Shown here: piece by piece, positions 10,715 to 20,685 of the stretch
Layout of the letters: the number at the start of each line of letters is the position of its first letter
Numbering within the stretch: the first letter of the stretch is position 1
NCBI GenBank assembly: GCA_019828595.1
Contig: JAHQRK010000002.1
Coordinates: forward strand, 2,852,001-2,916,000
Origin: Aphanomyces cochlioides
Lineage: Eukaryota; Oomycota; Saprolegniomycetes; Saprolegniales; Verrucalvaceae
Direction: 5' to 3'
Length of the DNA: 64,000 nt
Program-made: the position numbers and the translations under genes
The notes under the pieces: model-generated
Databases searched by the model: none
The model's input: only the letters and a program-made list of their open reading frames with translations
What the model was told of the DNA's origin: nothing

Positions 10715-12112
10715 AAAGAGGTTTGAATGTATCATGCTTCCGCCGTCGAGCGCGAAAAGCATTGTTTTGGCTAGATGTCCTTCCGTAAAGCAGTAATGTC
10801 ATGTGTGTTGTTACCACATCTCCCCTTAATCACGACGTTGGTTTGTCATTTGAAGGCGCGGAAAACAAAATCAGACTTATTGCCAATCAGACAGTTTGGT
10901 GTTACGTATATAGCACACTTGAGCACGTCTATCACGTCTATGGCTACATTTTAAGCCTACGTGGGGTCCAAGAAGCGAAGTGGTCGCCAAGAACCGACGC
11001 CGCGAAGTCGGGAATCGGTCCGCTTTGGAAATAAATCATTTTTGAGATTTTTGAATTTTTGGATTCGTCTCTCTCGTCGAGATTTATCGATTACTACAGT
11101 TTAAATCATGACCGTTTCGACAAGATATCACACTGTGGATCACACCAGTTTCTACTGGTTAAAATTAAGAAAATTCCCAAAGTCTCGAGTCCTTCTTGAG
11201 ATGGAAAGAAGTTATTTGAATATCGTTCTGTTGGATTTCTAATGAGCTGCATCACATAGAGAGCACATGATGCACACATGGGGATCGTTTTTGTCAAGAA
11301 TTTGCGGCTATGAAGTCGTGTGGTCACTATTTTTTGGAGAATAGAATGAATTATCTTAGCCGATTTTCTGCTCCAACGTCTTTCACAAACATCAGTGCTG
11401 TGATAGATTACTAGGCCAGTATAAGAAAGGTTAGCACACAACAACAATTTCGTGCGCGTATGACGAATATTTCCTTTAAACAAGCGCTAGCAAAGCTGAC
11501 TACGAATCTTGCGCCTAATACAGCTCTCTCTAAACTAATGAACAACCCCGTATTTCAACACGGAAAGGAACATGCTGTCTGAACTAAATGATTAAAGCTA
11601 TCGCAGTGTTAAAATATCAGAACTCTATCGTTGAGATGCCCGCATTTCTGTGGTAGAAGCGGAAACGATAAAAAGCAGCGCCACGCTTCGCGCGGCGCTC
11701 CTGAGCTGAGAAAACAAGGCATACGTCATAGGCGCATTAGACTAATGCACTACCGTTGTTTAGGATCTCACTGGCGTGGCATGGACTTAGAACAGCCTTT
11801 TATGATATTTGTATGTGGTGTGACAAGTGTGATTTCCATACAAAATGACTTGCAGGAGAAATCACACCGTGGATCACACTTGAGTGTGATAAATACCCCA
11901 TCAAATACCTCAATGATGCAGACTTTTTAGCTAGTTTCGACCAATCAAATACAATTTTTCACAACTAATTTATGTTTGATTGGTCAGATTTAAAAAATAC
12001 AACCTTGGTGTGATTTTGTTGATAACATAAGAATAAGTCTCATACAGAGAGAACAAGACTTTTAAACTTTGATTTGAACATGTTTTAAACATTGTTGTCA
12101 TTTAGACCGATT
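10715..12112. other. Long intergenic AT-rich stretch
   Basis: No recognised gene in about 1.4 kb. A minus-strand frame of 125 codons (11106-11483) has no recognisable motif. The pattern TCACAC(C/T)GTGGATCACAC occurs in direct orientation near 11128 and near 11861, about 730 bp apart. It could mark the edges of a degenerate repeat. Confidence 0.35.
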
Positions 12113-12275
12113 TTGTTTTCACTTCTCGCTTATCGGCAACAAGACTGATTTGTTTTACACCTTTCAGTTCGACATGGCAATAAGTCTGGTTTTGTTTTAC
12201 ACCTTTCATTTCGACATGGCAATAACTCTGGTTTTGATTTATACATGACAGTTTGGCATGAAAACAAGCACAAAA
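12113..12275. repeat. Tandem repeat, 42-bp unit, about 3.5 copies
   Basis: Units start at about 12150, 12192 and 12234, a constant 42-bp period. A shorter, diverged copy lies from about 12113. The first two full units share TTGTTTTACACCTTTCA and CGACATGGCAATAA with a few differences; the third is more diverged. There is no coding function. It borders the small split ORF described next. Confidence 0.75.
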
Positions 12276-12285
12276 CAGCTATTGA

Positions 12286-13306
12286 TTATAGTTCATAGAC
12301 CTCAACCTCGTCAGTAATGACACATGGATCAGTGACTTCTGGTGGAGCACGTTTGCGTCGCTTAATTTTAGCGAGTTTTGCTTGCTCTTGATCTTCAGTA
12401 GTTGGTTTCTTGTACAGTTTGTCGTTCTGATATTCATCACTTGAATCCATACCGCAGTTTATATATTAAAAGTTGCGTCCACGTTTGAAATTTTATACAA
12501 ATTTTGACAGTGAAATCACCATGTGTGAAACTTGAACTTCCATATATTATAAGTTGCATACACATTTTAAGATTAACAAAAATACCCTTCATAATCAATA
12601 TTTGATAAATTTATCAAGGTTATAATATTTGCCAAGTAACGTTGTTCAATTTCGAAAAGTCCAGTTCAAGACTTTCCAAGTCCAACGCATCCAGACAAGG
12701 CCACGACTTCAAGGAAGCGTCAACAAGAATACGTCAAGGCTCAGCGAGCAGAATTCAAGGCATGATGGTATGACAAACCAGCTCTACACGATTTCACTTA
12801 CATTCTTGTGGTCTAGCAACTGAAAGTCGTCAAGATCAAGGCTGGTTCTCGATTTCTTGTTCTGCCACATGTGTCTTGAAGGTTGGAACCATTTTTGTCA
12901 AGGCGCGACGATGCACATGCACCGCAGACCACAACCACTCCATCCCTCAATATCATCAAGCTCCGCGACAACACTTTTACGTCCAGGAGACACGCCGACG
13001 CGCTGCGAGACCAGGATAACGCCAGAAATGAGCCTCCTTTGTAGAGACCCATTGGCTATATATATTGCACTTTCCACCAATCATCTGTGTTCTATGCCCT
13101 ATGAAAATTGATTTATTACAATTGACAGGTATATGGTTTGATGAGGCACTTTTCTCTTTTAGACCTCTCATACATTATATTTTGCAACTGTCGTCAAAAT
13201 ATAGAATATGATAGGAAATCCCACTTGCAACTTTTAATATAAAAACTGCGGTAGATTCATCCGCCTCATCCACGGCGAAGTCTTCATCGCTGTCCCGATC
13301 ACTCAT
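12286..13306 (-). pseudogene. Small acidic/basic ORF split by an inverted-repeat insertion
   Basis: Two minus-strand pieces look like halves of one short protein. The 5' piece, 13306-13253, begins MSDRDSDEDFAVDEADES. The 3' piece, 12450-12286, reads about 54 codons from DSSDEYQNDKLYKK through a lysine/arginine patch (KIKRRKRAPP) to a stop. Between them lies the roughly 800-bp inverted-repeat element at 12451-13252. Joined, they would give a protein of about 72 residues with an acidic N-terminus and a basic centre. I recognise no family. The acidic start resembles the N-termini of some DDE transposases, but that is a guess. The two halves might instead be unrelated. Confidence 0.35.
12451..13252. 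mobile_element. Inverted-repeat transposon-like element (non-autonomous)
   Basis: The arms at 12451-12476 and 13225-13252 are near-perfect inverted repeats (ACCGCAGTTT..., AT-rich, ending in AAAAGTTGC). A second, subterminal copy of the ATTATAAGTTGC-type motif lies inside each arm, near 12541 and 13175. The roughly 800-bp interior encodes nothing recognisable. A target duplication is not clear; the flanks ATGAATCT and ATGGATTC are only loosely similar. This fits a MITE or a deletion derivative of a larger transposon. Confidence 0.5.
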
Positions 13307-13319
13307 CCGTTGTTTAATA

Positions 13320-15414
13320 CTCCCTCCGTCCCACAAAAATGGAGCGAGTTTCGGGAGGGTTTACATGACAAACTATAATATTTCTTCAAAACCATCAAAC
13401 GAAAAAATCACCCATCCTTGCTCGTAAATCCACGATCTGATTGGATAATCGAACAAAGCGCGCCCAAAGCTTCTGATTGATGCGAGCAAAGCGGGAAAAC
13501 GTTCATCAACACCGATGAAATGGCCAGTCAAAAAGTTGATACAAAACTTAATATAAAACATTCACTCTTTCACTTTAGTGACAAACATTTCTATGTATCG
13601 ACACCATTGACGATGGGAACAGGAAGACGAGACCTAACGAATGAAGAGCGCGATGCAATCCTGAGGGAAGTTCTTCTGGAAAGCAAAAATGGCTACATGG
13701 CAAGGCTTCCAAAAGGATTTAGCCAGGTATTGGCATCGAAATATGGCTGCCATCAAAGCACAATTCGAAAAGTTTTGGCTCGAGCAAAACAGCAAGGCGT
13801 TGCTGATGGCAACATAAGAGTGTCAGTGTCAAACATGAAGCGTGGTCGTGTGGGACGTAAGAAAGCCTTCACAGCTGAGCAGGTTAAGGAAAAGATATTG
13901 CGTGTACCTATTGCTGAGCGAACAAACCTAAGGCTAATCGCGGAGAAGACAGGTAAATCGGTTGATTTGAGTCTCTCAAGTTATGTTAGGAATAAGCCGC
14001 GGTTCACTTCATCGCTATCTAAAGCAAGGAATCTTTAGAGCTCACACCAACGCGATAAAGCCCAGCCTGACAGAAGCAAACAAGTATATGCGTATGCAGT
14101 TTGCCTTGCGGTTTGTAAAATCCAACTTCGAGCTACGCGATATGCATGAGTACGTCCATTTAGACGAAAAATGGTTCTACCTGACAAGGGAGACGAAAAC
14201 CTACTATCTTGTACCGGGGGAAAGGGAGCCAGAGCGTAGGTGTAAGAGCAAACGGTTCATCACAAAGGTGATGTTCTTGAGTGCGGTAGCGCGGCCAAGA
14301 TATATTGAAGACTCTGGTCAATGGTGGGATGGAAAGATCGGGACCTGGCCGTTTGTGCAAGAAGAACCAGCGAAGCGAAGTAGTGCCAATCGACCTGCCG
14401 GCTCCATCGAACTGAAAACTCTCAGTGTCACAAAAGAACTTTACCGCTCGTACCTCATTGACAAAGTCCTCCCATCAATCGTGACCAAAGGGCCAACACG
14501 CGAGCGCACAGTTCTCTTGCAACATGACAATGCCCGCTCTCATGTCTCCATCAATGATGCTGAATTGACGAGGGTCTTCAATGCCTACAAGACAAGTGGT
14601 TGGAACTTCTCCCTGGCGCCGCAGCCCCCAAACTCACCCGATACCAACATCCTAGACCTTGGTTTCTTCGCCGCGCTGCAGTCGCTCCAGCATCGGAAGC
14701 GAGCACACTCAATTCAAGGACTGATCGACAACGTCTTGTGCGCTTATGATGAATACCCATATGAGAGACTGAATCACACGTTCATTACTTTACAAAGCTG
14801 CCTACTGGAAACGATGAAGTGTTTCGGCGACAACACGTACAAGATACCCCACCTTTCGAAAGAAATGCAATCTCGACTTGGCCGCCTCCCGACAAGCCTA
14901 ATGGTCCCTGCAGAGGTGTTCCGAGCTGCCACTGCAAAGCTGTGCGATGCCGACTGCGAGAAACTGGAGCAGGAACTAGCAAATGAGGTGAGCGAGGCGC
15001 GAATCGTCGACGAATTGGCCAACCTTCTTGAAGAAATCGCCTTGAATGATGAGTCCAGTGAAGACATGATGTCCGCCTTGGCTGAATCTGGAGTAGATGT
15101 CATTTGCATGAATGAATAGAAGTATACTTACCGATTGTGGCACTTGTAGATAGTGTGAAGAGTTGTGTGGCGCTGCAGGAGGGTTCTCGAGGTAAACCCC
15201 CCTCCTGAATCGTTTGGCGCTGTCAGAATTGGCCCCAGATGAGTTTCGGTTGTATTTGCGACACATATTTTGAGCAATATTATTGGCTAGATGTAACGTT
15301 ACAACCTTTTAAAGCTTATCAACAATTATAAAGTTTCGTGGTCAGCGGTATTTTTATTCAAAGGAGGGGTTCGCCAATTTTCTGATTCGCTCCATTTTTG
15401 TGGGACGGAGGGAA
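13320..15414 (+). mobile_element. Complete mariner-like element, plant/Stowaway-type termini
   Basis: A 2095-bp element is bounded by 28-bp terminal inverted repeats, 13320-13347 and 15387-15414, which differ at only the outermost base. It is flanked by TA on both sides (13318-13319 and 15415-15416), the target duplication expected for Tc1/mariner transposons. The terminus begins CTCCCTCCGTCCCAC, the same start as plant mariner-like elements and their Stowaway MITEs. It contains one transposase gene on the plus strand, broken only by what looks like a 37-bp intron. Near-perfect ends, a clean target duplication and an otherwise open frame suggest recent, possibly ongoing activity. Confidence 0.9.
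13613..15119 (+). CDS. Mariner-like transposase (plant-type DDD), one short intron
   Basis: A transposase of 489 residues if an intron at 13953-13989 (37 bp, GTAAAT...TTAG) is removed. The join falls inside a glycine codon and restores a helix-turn-helix stretch (EKTGISRGSLHRYL). An N-terminal helix-turn-helix region (about residues 8-60, TNEERDAILREVLL ... HQSTIRKVLARAK) binds the element ends in this family. The catalytic triad is D172 (HLDEKWFY), D293 (LQHDNARSH) and D336 (NSPDTNILDLGFF). Plant mariner transposases share the DGKIGTWPF-like motif and the LDLGFF context. The spacing between the second and third aspartates is 42 residues, against 39 in plant elements. I chose the start at 13613 because it lies just before the conserved TNEER segment; an in-frame ATG at 13520 would add 31 residues. 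The only alternative to the intron is a frameshift, which would disable the gene. Confidence 0.85.
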
Positions 15415-15416
15415 TA

Positions 15417-16137
15417 CAGTCACAACGAGAAGAAAAGTGTTTTTTTGTGTTTTCTCAAAAATAAGATTCTGGAGTTCAAAAACTTCAAAGTCATTTATTG
15501 TGGATTCGCTAGAAATTTCCCAATTTGGATTCGTTTTTTGTATCAATCTCCAATCGCGCCAATACATTGCATGAATGAAAATTAGAACAGTACTTTCTCT
15601 CATGGGAACTGTACTTTCTTTAAAATTTTATTCAGCCAATCCAATCGCCCTAAATATTCATTAGCCAATGGCGTCGATTGGTGAATCGATCCGCCGGCGT
15701 GATTCGATTGAACGGGGTCTGGAAATTCGTATCAAATCAACAATATCTCAGCAATTAATTTTGCGAGACACACCGATTTTGTTTTCCGCGCAGGACGTTG
15801 TGCAACATATTGTAGTTGAGATATAACCAATCATCGTGGAGTATTTAATTCAATGTCCAATCAAAATGAAGTACGTCAAATACAGGCCGTTTTTGCCACC
15901 AGACCTTTCTCTGATTGGGCAACACTCGTAAAACATTGTGGATAGCGATAGCATTGAATTTTGGCATCACCAATTTACAACAGCAAAATGAAAGAACAGC
16001 AGCATGAAGGCTAAAGCATCGCATCGATTTGGTTATGTCCGGCGTGGAATGACATAGTCCCACATTGTCGCCATTCCGTCAGTCTGCTTATTTGCTTTGA
16101 CAGGATCGTTCATATCCTCACTTCACACCCAGATATC
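15417..16137. other. AT-rich intergenic region
   Basis: No gene seen. Short ORFs occur on both strands, with AT-rich composition. The last ~60 bp before 16138 contain CCATTCCGTCAGTCT, loosely like the oomycete initiator (TCATTCC-type), which could be the start site of the next gene. That is weak evidence. Confidence 0.35.
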
Positions 16138-16421
16138 ATGGTGAGCGCCAACAACACAATTGTCCTCGCTGTCTGCATTGCCGTTTCGTCTTTGTGTACT
16201 GCGAGCGCAACAATTATTGCCCATTCTAGAGCCAAAAAGTTCAACCGATTGACAGTTTCAATGGCCGATTTTGACTCGAAGGTTGACAATGAGAGGTATG
16301 GTCATTGGTTTCTTCTCAAAATTGTTTCGAGAGTCAAATCTCGCAGACAAGTCCGACGCATATCGCAACCGAAAGAGTGTGGCCACACTCTCTTCGCACC
16401 AAGAAGCAGGTTCTTGCTTGA
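16138..16421 (+). CDS. Putative small single-pass membrane protein, two exons
   Basis: Proposed exons are 16138-16295 and 16334-16421, with a 38-bp GT-AG intron (16296-16333). The product is 81 residues. Residues about 7-28 (TIVLAVCIAVSSLCTASATII) form a hydrophobic segment followed by basic residues, typical of a signal anchor or single membrane span. The rest is polar. The intron length matches others in this window, and the join gives a smooth polar C-terminus. No family is recognised. Without splicing the frame runs on to 16515 with a much less protein-like tail. Expression data would be needed to confirm it. Confidence 0.4.
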
Positions 16422-17045
16422 CCTCGTGCTGGCGGTCATTCGCACTTGTTTTCTTCTGACGCTTTGTGGGCACAAGCTTTTCGTCGTTCATGATGGAAGG
16501 ATGAAACTGGAATGAAGTCAGACAGGAGGGGATGTGAACAGAGAAGGAGACTCCGAGTCTCCTCCTGAATCTGATTAAAGGTGAGGATGGAAGATGTGAA
16601 TGTATCCGGATCCGGAATTCTTAGCCAATGAAAATCAAGGAGTTCTCATCTCTAGATGTGGATGAGAAGTTGAGCCCCAAACTCTCTCACGGGTAGTCAC
16701 ACACCGAGAGCAACATTGTAGCAACGCATGCGCAAACTATCTCAGTTTTCTATATTACTACGTTCTATTCGTAATGTGCTTCCCCCATGGCTCAGGTTCA
16801 TTGCCCAGACATTGTTGCTGCCTTGCAAGAATTGATCCCAAGGGTTGCTATAATAGCGCCTCAATCTCATTCAAGTTCGATGTGTTCGTATTTTATCGAA
16901 CATGGCTGCTTCATTAAAAACCTGGTTTTTCATTAAAGTATAAAACCTAAGAATAGTCCGACAGTTTTTTTTTCAATTAGGTTTTATAGTGTCATACTTC
17001 GATATTCGACATATTTCGAAGAACGAAGCATTGAAGCTTTGCATC
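16422..17045. other. Intergenic region upstream of the dynactin gene
   Basis: No gene seen. Short palindromic AT-rich repeats occur near its right end (described separately at 16939-16988). Confidence 0.4.
16939..16988. repeat. 12-bp inverted repeat just upstream of dynactin gene
   Basis: TATAAAACCTAA at 16939-16950 is perfectly inverted at 16977-16988, about 60 bp before the start codon at 17046. The spacer is T-rich. It could be a small transposon scar or part of the promoter or leader. Function unknown. Confidence 0.5.
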
Positions 17046-17779
17046 ATGGATGCCGTGGTGGAGTCGGGAGTGATCCACTTTGATCCTGATGCGTACATTT
17101 GCACGGCCTCAGTAACACCAGCAGCTCTCGATTCCCCTTACAGATGATGTGGTAATTAGGGAAACAAAATCTGCCGAGACTCGACCCTTTGCTGCACCAA
17201 GAATATTCTCTTGCGAGGCAAAACGATCATCAATGCTGGCACGATCTTGCGCGGCGACTTGGCCAAGATTTCTTTGGGGAAGTTTTGTGTGATCCGCGAA
17301 AAGTGTGTCTTGAAGCCTCCTCCGAAACTTCTTCCCACGTACGTTGACGACGATGTCTTGCAGTGGTTTTAACTCGAGATGCAGCGGATTACTCTTCATT
17401 CCACAGACATTGGGAGACCATGTTTACATTGGAGAAGGCTCTATTGTCGAAGGCGCACGCATTGGATCTTGCGTTCAAATTGGCAAGAATTGCGTCATTG
17501 TAAGTACCAAGACTAACTGCTCAGTGTTGATTTTCACTCTAGGGCAAACGTGTGATCATTCGAGATTGCTGCTACATTGCCGACAATACCATCATCCCGC
17601 CCGATGAAATCATTCCGCCATTTACATACGTATCAGGCATTCCAGGTAAGCATCGATGTACTTTAAGCGCTCAGCTCGACGTAGCCACTATGGAAAAAGA
17701 GCTCCCGGAGGCTACACAAGACTTGTTCACGGGTCAAATCGCTCGATACTTTGAGAACTTTAGACCTAACAAACCTTAA
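17046..17779 (+). CDS. DCTN5: Dynactin subunit 5 (p25) homologue, five exons
   Basis: Dynactin p25 caps the pointed end of the dynactin complex, which links dynein to cargo in the cytoplasm. Exons: 17046-17111, 17160-17338, 17385-17499, 17543-17645, 17685-17779. The four introns are 48, 46, 43 and 39 bp, all GT-AG. The joined product is 185 residues, against about 182 for animal p25, and it matches along its length. The N-terminal block [17 protein letters not shown] is followed by [20 protein letters not shown]. Next come the left-handed beta-helix turns [20 protein letters not shown] and [30 protein letters not shown] and the short tail [10 protein letters not shown] follow. Splice positions were chosen because each join restores a family block without gaps. 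An annotation without introns would see only fragments. The neighbour downstream is a flagellar-type gene on the same strand. Confidence 0.9.
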
Positions 17780-18052
17780 ACTTTGCGCTACATCATATCG
17801 TTGGAAGTTTCTCCGCCATTCTTCATGCTACACACTTGCTTCGACGGGTTGTTTTCATCACGCCACGTATGAGAGAGCATTGCATCCTGCATGGACTCCT
17901 GTAACGCTCAAGAATCGAGGATAAAAATAGCAGATCACTTTCGTGAGCTTTTGCTCTTCATCGCAATGTTCCTGGATGAGGCGTCAAGGAAGCAGAACTT
18001 TCGTCAGGTTGGGACGAAAGCCACGGGACAGCTCAAGAAAGGGGCCGGCGCA

Positions 18053-19337
18053 ATGCACCACAGCCATGCCGAGGTATCGCTCTATCATGTTCTGCATAGT
18101 CATCGTATATCGACGTAGCGAGCACCGTCGTCAATTCCATCCAAGTTTGAAACCATCTTGAACATGGGCGAGCGCGAGAGCAATGCATTTGGCTGTCGGA
18201 CGAATCGGTTTGGCGACGTCGAGGTAGATCTAGTCTCTTGAAGGCAAGGGGTAGAAGGACATAATGACCGTAGAACGAACAACCAGGTCCAGGAGCGTAT
18301 TACAAGCCTCCTTCCATGGTTGTCACCCGCGCAACTTCAGGATCAGTGTCCAAGAAAGGCATGGGCACTGGATTTGTCTCGAAAGTAACTCTCCATCGTT
18401 TGTCGCCATGCCTCAATGATGACCATGATCCAGGTGAAGCGCTTCAACGATCACAACTACGACCCGATTCCAGGGCCTGGGCAGTACTCGGCGCGATTGT
18501 AAGTGACGTCGAGTTCATCTCGCTGAATGCGTCCATTGTAGGTCAGAGAAGGCCTCGTTCAACCGACGTATTGGCCTTAGCAGCTTTGCCCCAGCGGTAG
18601 GCGCGTCGCTTGGCCAGGGTTGATGACATTGGCAAAGGAGCGACCGACAAATCAGACGACCAACGACGCGCCTGGTCCGGGTGAATACGAGCAAGCCGCG
18701 AACGCATTTGAGGCACACGAGCAGAAAGGCAGCCGTTCAGTCTTTGCGTCTCGCACAAATCGAGGGTTCATCCCACGAGTGGAAGGTCCAGCGCCAGGGC
18801 AGTACGAAAACTTGCTGGCGCTCGAGCGAGGGATTGCAAAGTCCCAGCGGCAGACTCAAAGCATTTTCAAATCCACTGTGCGGCGCGTCGAGACGCCCAA
18901 AGCGGCCGTCCCAGGTACATCCATAATCCAACGCGGGCTGACACTCACGAGAAAGGCCCTGGAGCGTATGGCGTCGAAGTTGCTGAGCGAAACCTCCGCA
19001 ACGACACCATTGCGCAGGCACAGGCGAGTAGCATGTTTGTAAAAGGTGCCACCGATCGCTTTGGCCGGTCGCTGGAACACAAAGCCGAGATCTTCGAAGT
19101 ACCAGGGCCAGGGGCGTATGAGAGGACGCCCCCGACGAATGCGCCCGCAAAGGCCTCGCTGTCTGTCTTCAAATCGAGCGTGGCACGTGGCCACGTCGAT
19201 CGGACATCCAAAGCACCCGGGCCAGGTAAGCCACGATTGTTGAAAGGATCGTACGCTTGACATTACTAGCGTTTTACAAGCCCACAAGTCCGACCAAGAG
19301 ATCGCATTTACTCAACAGCTCCAAGAAATGGCTATAA
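18053..19337 (+). CDS. Sperm-tail PG-rich repeat protein, STPG1-like, eight exons
   Basis: A protein of about 323 residues built of PGPG-x-Y (SHIPPO/STPG) repeats, found in microtubule-associated proteins of cilia and flagella. Exons: 18053-18073, 18119-18223, 18274-18384, 18434-18498, 18542-18596, 18638-18914, 18956-19225, 19270-19337. The seven introns are 41-50 bp, all GT-AG, and all joins keep frame. Repeats seen: PGPGAYY (about residue 46), PGPGQY (about 92), then PGPGEY, PAPGQY, PGPGAY, PGPGAY and PGPAFY near the end. Order and length resemble animal STPG1 (about 334 residues). Shared blocks include an SSIP-x-K motif upstream of the first repeat, SVSKKG, and a C-terminal KKW. The start is the least certain part: 18053 gives the shortest first exon, and in-frame ATGs at 17891 and 17966 are possible. 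It supports a zoospore-forming (flagellate) organism. Confidence 0.85.
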
Positions 19338-20685
19338 GTTAACACCGAGGAATGTTCCGCGTGATTCACCCAGCGCAGAGCCAGAGCGGAGTATGCACGA
19401 TCGCATGGATGTGAGGTGGGGCGCACGAACGAAATCATACTGGAAGCGCCAGTTTTGTGACTCAAACAACTAGAACTAAATCCCGCAGTTTAGTTCACCG
19501 ACGAACAAACCACGTTGGGTGCACATGTTGGAAACGTCAAAGTCGAGCATGAACATAGGATCCACGCTGGAGAATGCGAAGGAACAAGACTCCCCAGAGG
19601 AAAAACATTTTCAAAGGCACGCCATGATGAGAGGAATATGTTGGGAATTACGTAGTGAACTTGATAAACGAAACTTTGCGAGAGGAGCTGATGCTCGTCG
19701 TTGCGGGTCTTCCTCGACGACGTCCTGCGAATTCGACGCGAGCAAGAGGCTGGGCTTTGACCATCTCCTTGGCGCTCCCAACACGAAGAATTCCACCTGA
19801 TGTGTAGAAGCCACTTGATACCCAAGTGGCGTCGCGATCGCTGGGCTGCGTGGGTGACACATCTCCAGCTGTCATGGGAATTCCTTATCGCAGTAGCAGT
19901 ACACTCCAAGTCCATACTGTAGTCGAAGGCAGCTGGCTGGCTCTGGACGACGAACCAGCTTGGTCCACAATTTGAAAGCTTCCCGTGGGTTGATGGCACT
20001 CTCGAGCTCAACTTTGTCATCGTTCTCCCACCCGACTCTACCTCTAGCTTATTGTACGTAGAGATGACATAAAAACGGTGGACGCGTAGTTATTATAATA
20101 ATTGCACCCACTCTTTCGTACAGAGATCGCGGAAACACCGAGATTACAAACGCGTGGTCGTCGGGGCGAGGCATCTTTGACACCTCATAACAAGCTACAC
20201 CGACCGACAAGGTTTGCTCAGAGCACGATGGAATGCTGTGAATTATCCTCTCTCAGCATCGCGTACCAAGTCGTACGAATCCTCCATCACAAGCATGAAC
20301 GTTGTAGAATTCAGAAAATATCATGGCATTAGACGCATGAGCTTGCTCGACAAGAGCATCGCTCGACTATCTAGACCCCAGAGCGTGCATTATGTCGGTC
20401 CACGCGTTTTAGCACGCACGAGCGAGGACACAGACCGACGTATGCATGCACGGACGTGCGTGGACCACCACGCATTTTGAACATCATGCGATCTCTCCAT
20501 CATGGTTTATGCAACCCACGTCAATGAAACGCAGTGAGGCAGCGAGATGTGATCGTCATGCTCTAGATATGTCCGTGGATCACGGCGTCGACAACATCAT
20601 GATGGACGAGGTGACCACAATAGAATACATTCATCGAATTACTCAGCAACAACAAGACATCCAACCTGACCTCGTCAGTCCCATC
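19338..20685 (-). other. Unrecognised coding-like segments, converging on the STPG1-like gene
   Basis: On the minus strand several overlapping frames look protein-like. About 20035-19872 contains INPREAFKLWTKLV. 19875-19648 contains DATWVSSGFYTSGGILRVG. About 19605-19480 contains FDVSNMCTQRGLFVGE. They are in different frames and could be exons of one short-intron gene or a decayed gene. I could not find joins that I trust, and I recognise no family. Between 20100 and 20685 a plus-strand frame of about 88 codons (20214-20480) is also unassigned. An insertion, deletion or missed intron may explain the frame changes. Confidence 0.3.

Noticed and set aside
13520..14038. Reading the mariner transposase as two separate proteins or as a frameshifted pseudogene
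   Set aside because: A GT-AG intron of 37 bp restores a single frame exactly at a conserved motif, and other genes here have similarly short introns.
17344..17607. A separate short hexapeptide-repeat protein
   Set aside because: It is exon 3 of the dynactin p25 gene with read-through into flanking introns.
18620..19042. A stand-alone 140-aa PG-rich protein
   Set aside because: It is one exon, with read-through into an intron, of the eight-exon STPG1-like gene.
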